6,644 bases of DNA, taken from the NCBI GenBank assembly GCA_039810885.1, contig JBDHXV010000073.1, forward strand, positions 1 to 6,644, in the 5' to 3' direction. Each line of letters opens with the position of its first letter. Positions within the stretch are counted from its first letter, which is position 1. Positions 6,614 to 6,644 of the stretch are shown one piece after another. The position numbers and the translations under genes were made by a program. Under the pieces are notes generated by a model. It searched no databases, was not told the DNA's origin, and worked only from the letters and a program-made list of their open reading frames with translations. The stretch is from BJGO01 sp039810885 (GTDB taxonomy: Bacteria > Bacteroidota > Bacteroidia > Chitinophagales > UBA10324).

Positions 6614-6644
6614 ATGAGCGAACGTAGAGATTTCATTAAAACCA
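6614..6644 (+). CDS. N-terminal fragment of a Tat-exported protein (runs off the right edge)
   Basis: An ATG at 6614 opens a frame reading MSERRDFIKT before the window ends. ERRDFIK matches the twin-arginine motif (S/T)RRxFLK that sends folded, often cofactor-containing proteins through the Tat system. The Arg pair is at residues 4-5. In Bacteroidota such starts are common on Gfo/Idh/MocA oxidoreductases, GMC oxidoreductases and their small partner subunits, but no mature sequence is visible, so no product can be named. The start lies 32 bp after the SDR stop, with no hairpin between them, which fits co-transcription. Confidence 0.65.
   Translation, partial: MSERRDFIKT

Noticed and set aside
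1..6644. A defence system, mobile element, CRISPR array or new multi-gene system
   Set aside because: I looked for repeats, transposase or integrase motifs, nuclease or helicase motifs and toxin-antitoxin pairs on both strands and found none. Every full-length gene fits a known chromosomal family or a small lipoprotein type.

Overview
The window comes from a Bacteroidota genome (Chitinophagales, Sphingobacteriales or Flavobacteriales are all plausible; I cannot place it more finely). Four things support this. There is a secreted protein ending in a type B type IX secretion (T9SS / 'gliding motility-associated') sorting domain. The carbamoyl-phosphate synthase large chain is short and lacks the allosteric domain. 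A small lipoprotein begins with a Cys-Lys-Lys lipid-anchor site. The start codons have no Shine-Dalgarno sequence, and there are matches to the Bacteroidota -7 element TAnnTTTG.

Layout from left to right. Positions 1-40 (minus strand) hold only the first 13 codons of a zinc-ribbon protein that continues off the left edge. A 233-bp divergent region (41-273) separates it from carB. This region carries a plausible promoter for the zinc-ribbon gene, an exact TAnnTTTG box facing carB, and an inverted repeat in the predicted carB leader. carB (274-3102) encodes the synthetase subunit that makes carbamoyl phosphate for pyrimidine and arginine synthesis; carA is not next to it. After 61 bp comes a 119-residue lipoprotein (3164-3523) with a CxxxxCH haem-type motif. 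It converges with the large T9SS cargo gene on the minus strand (3520-5700), and the two stop codons share one CTAG. The cargo protein has a signal peptide, a nidogen-like beta-sandwich region, a PKD repeat, further Ig-like segments and the sorting domain. A 116-bp divergent region follows. Next is a YdfG-like short-chain dehydrogenase (5817-6581), and 32 bp later the first ten codons of a gene with a twin-arginine (Tat) signal (6614 to the edge).

The genes do not form one pathway. This is a housekeeping segment with carB as its anchor and unrelated cell-envelope and redox genes around it. The SDR gene and the Tat-signal gene could be co-transcribed. I see no RNA genes, CRISPR array, insertion sequence, prophage or defence system, and no convincing sign of an undescribed multi-gene system. 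The points most worth a second look are the zero-spacer convergent gene end, the possible carB leader structure beside an enzyme lacking its usual feedback domain, and the CxxxxCH lipoprotein.
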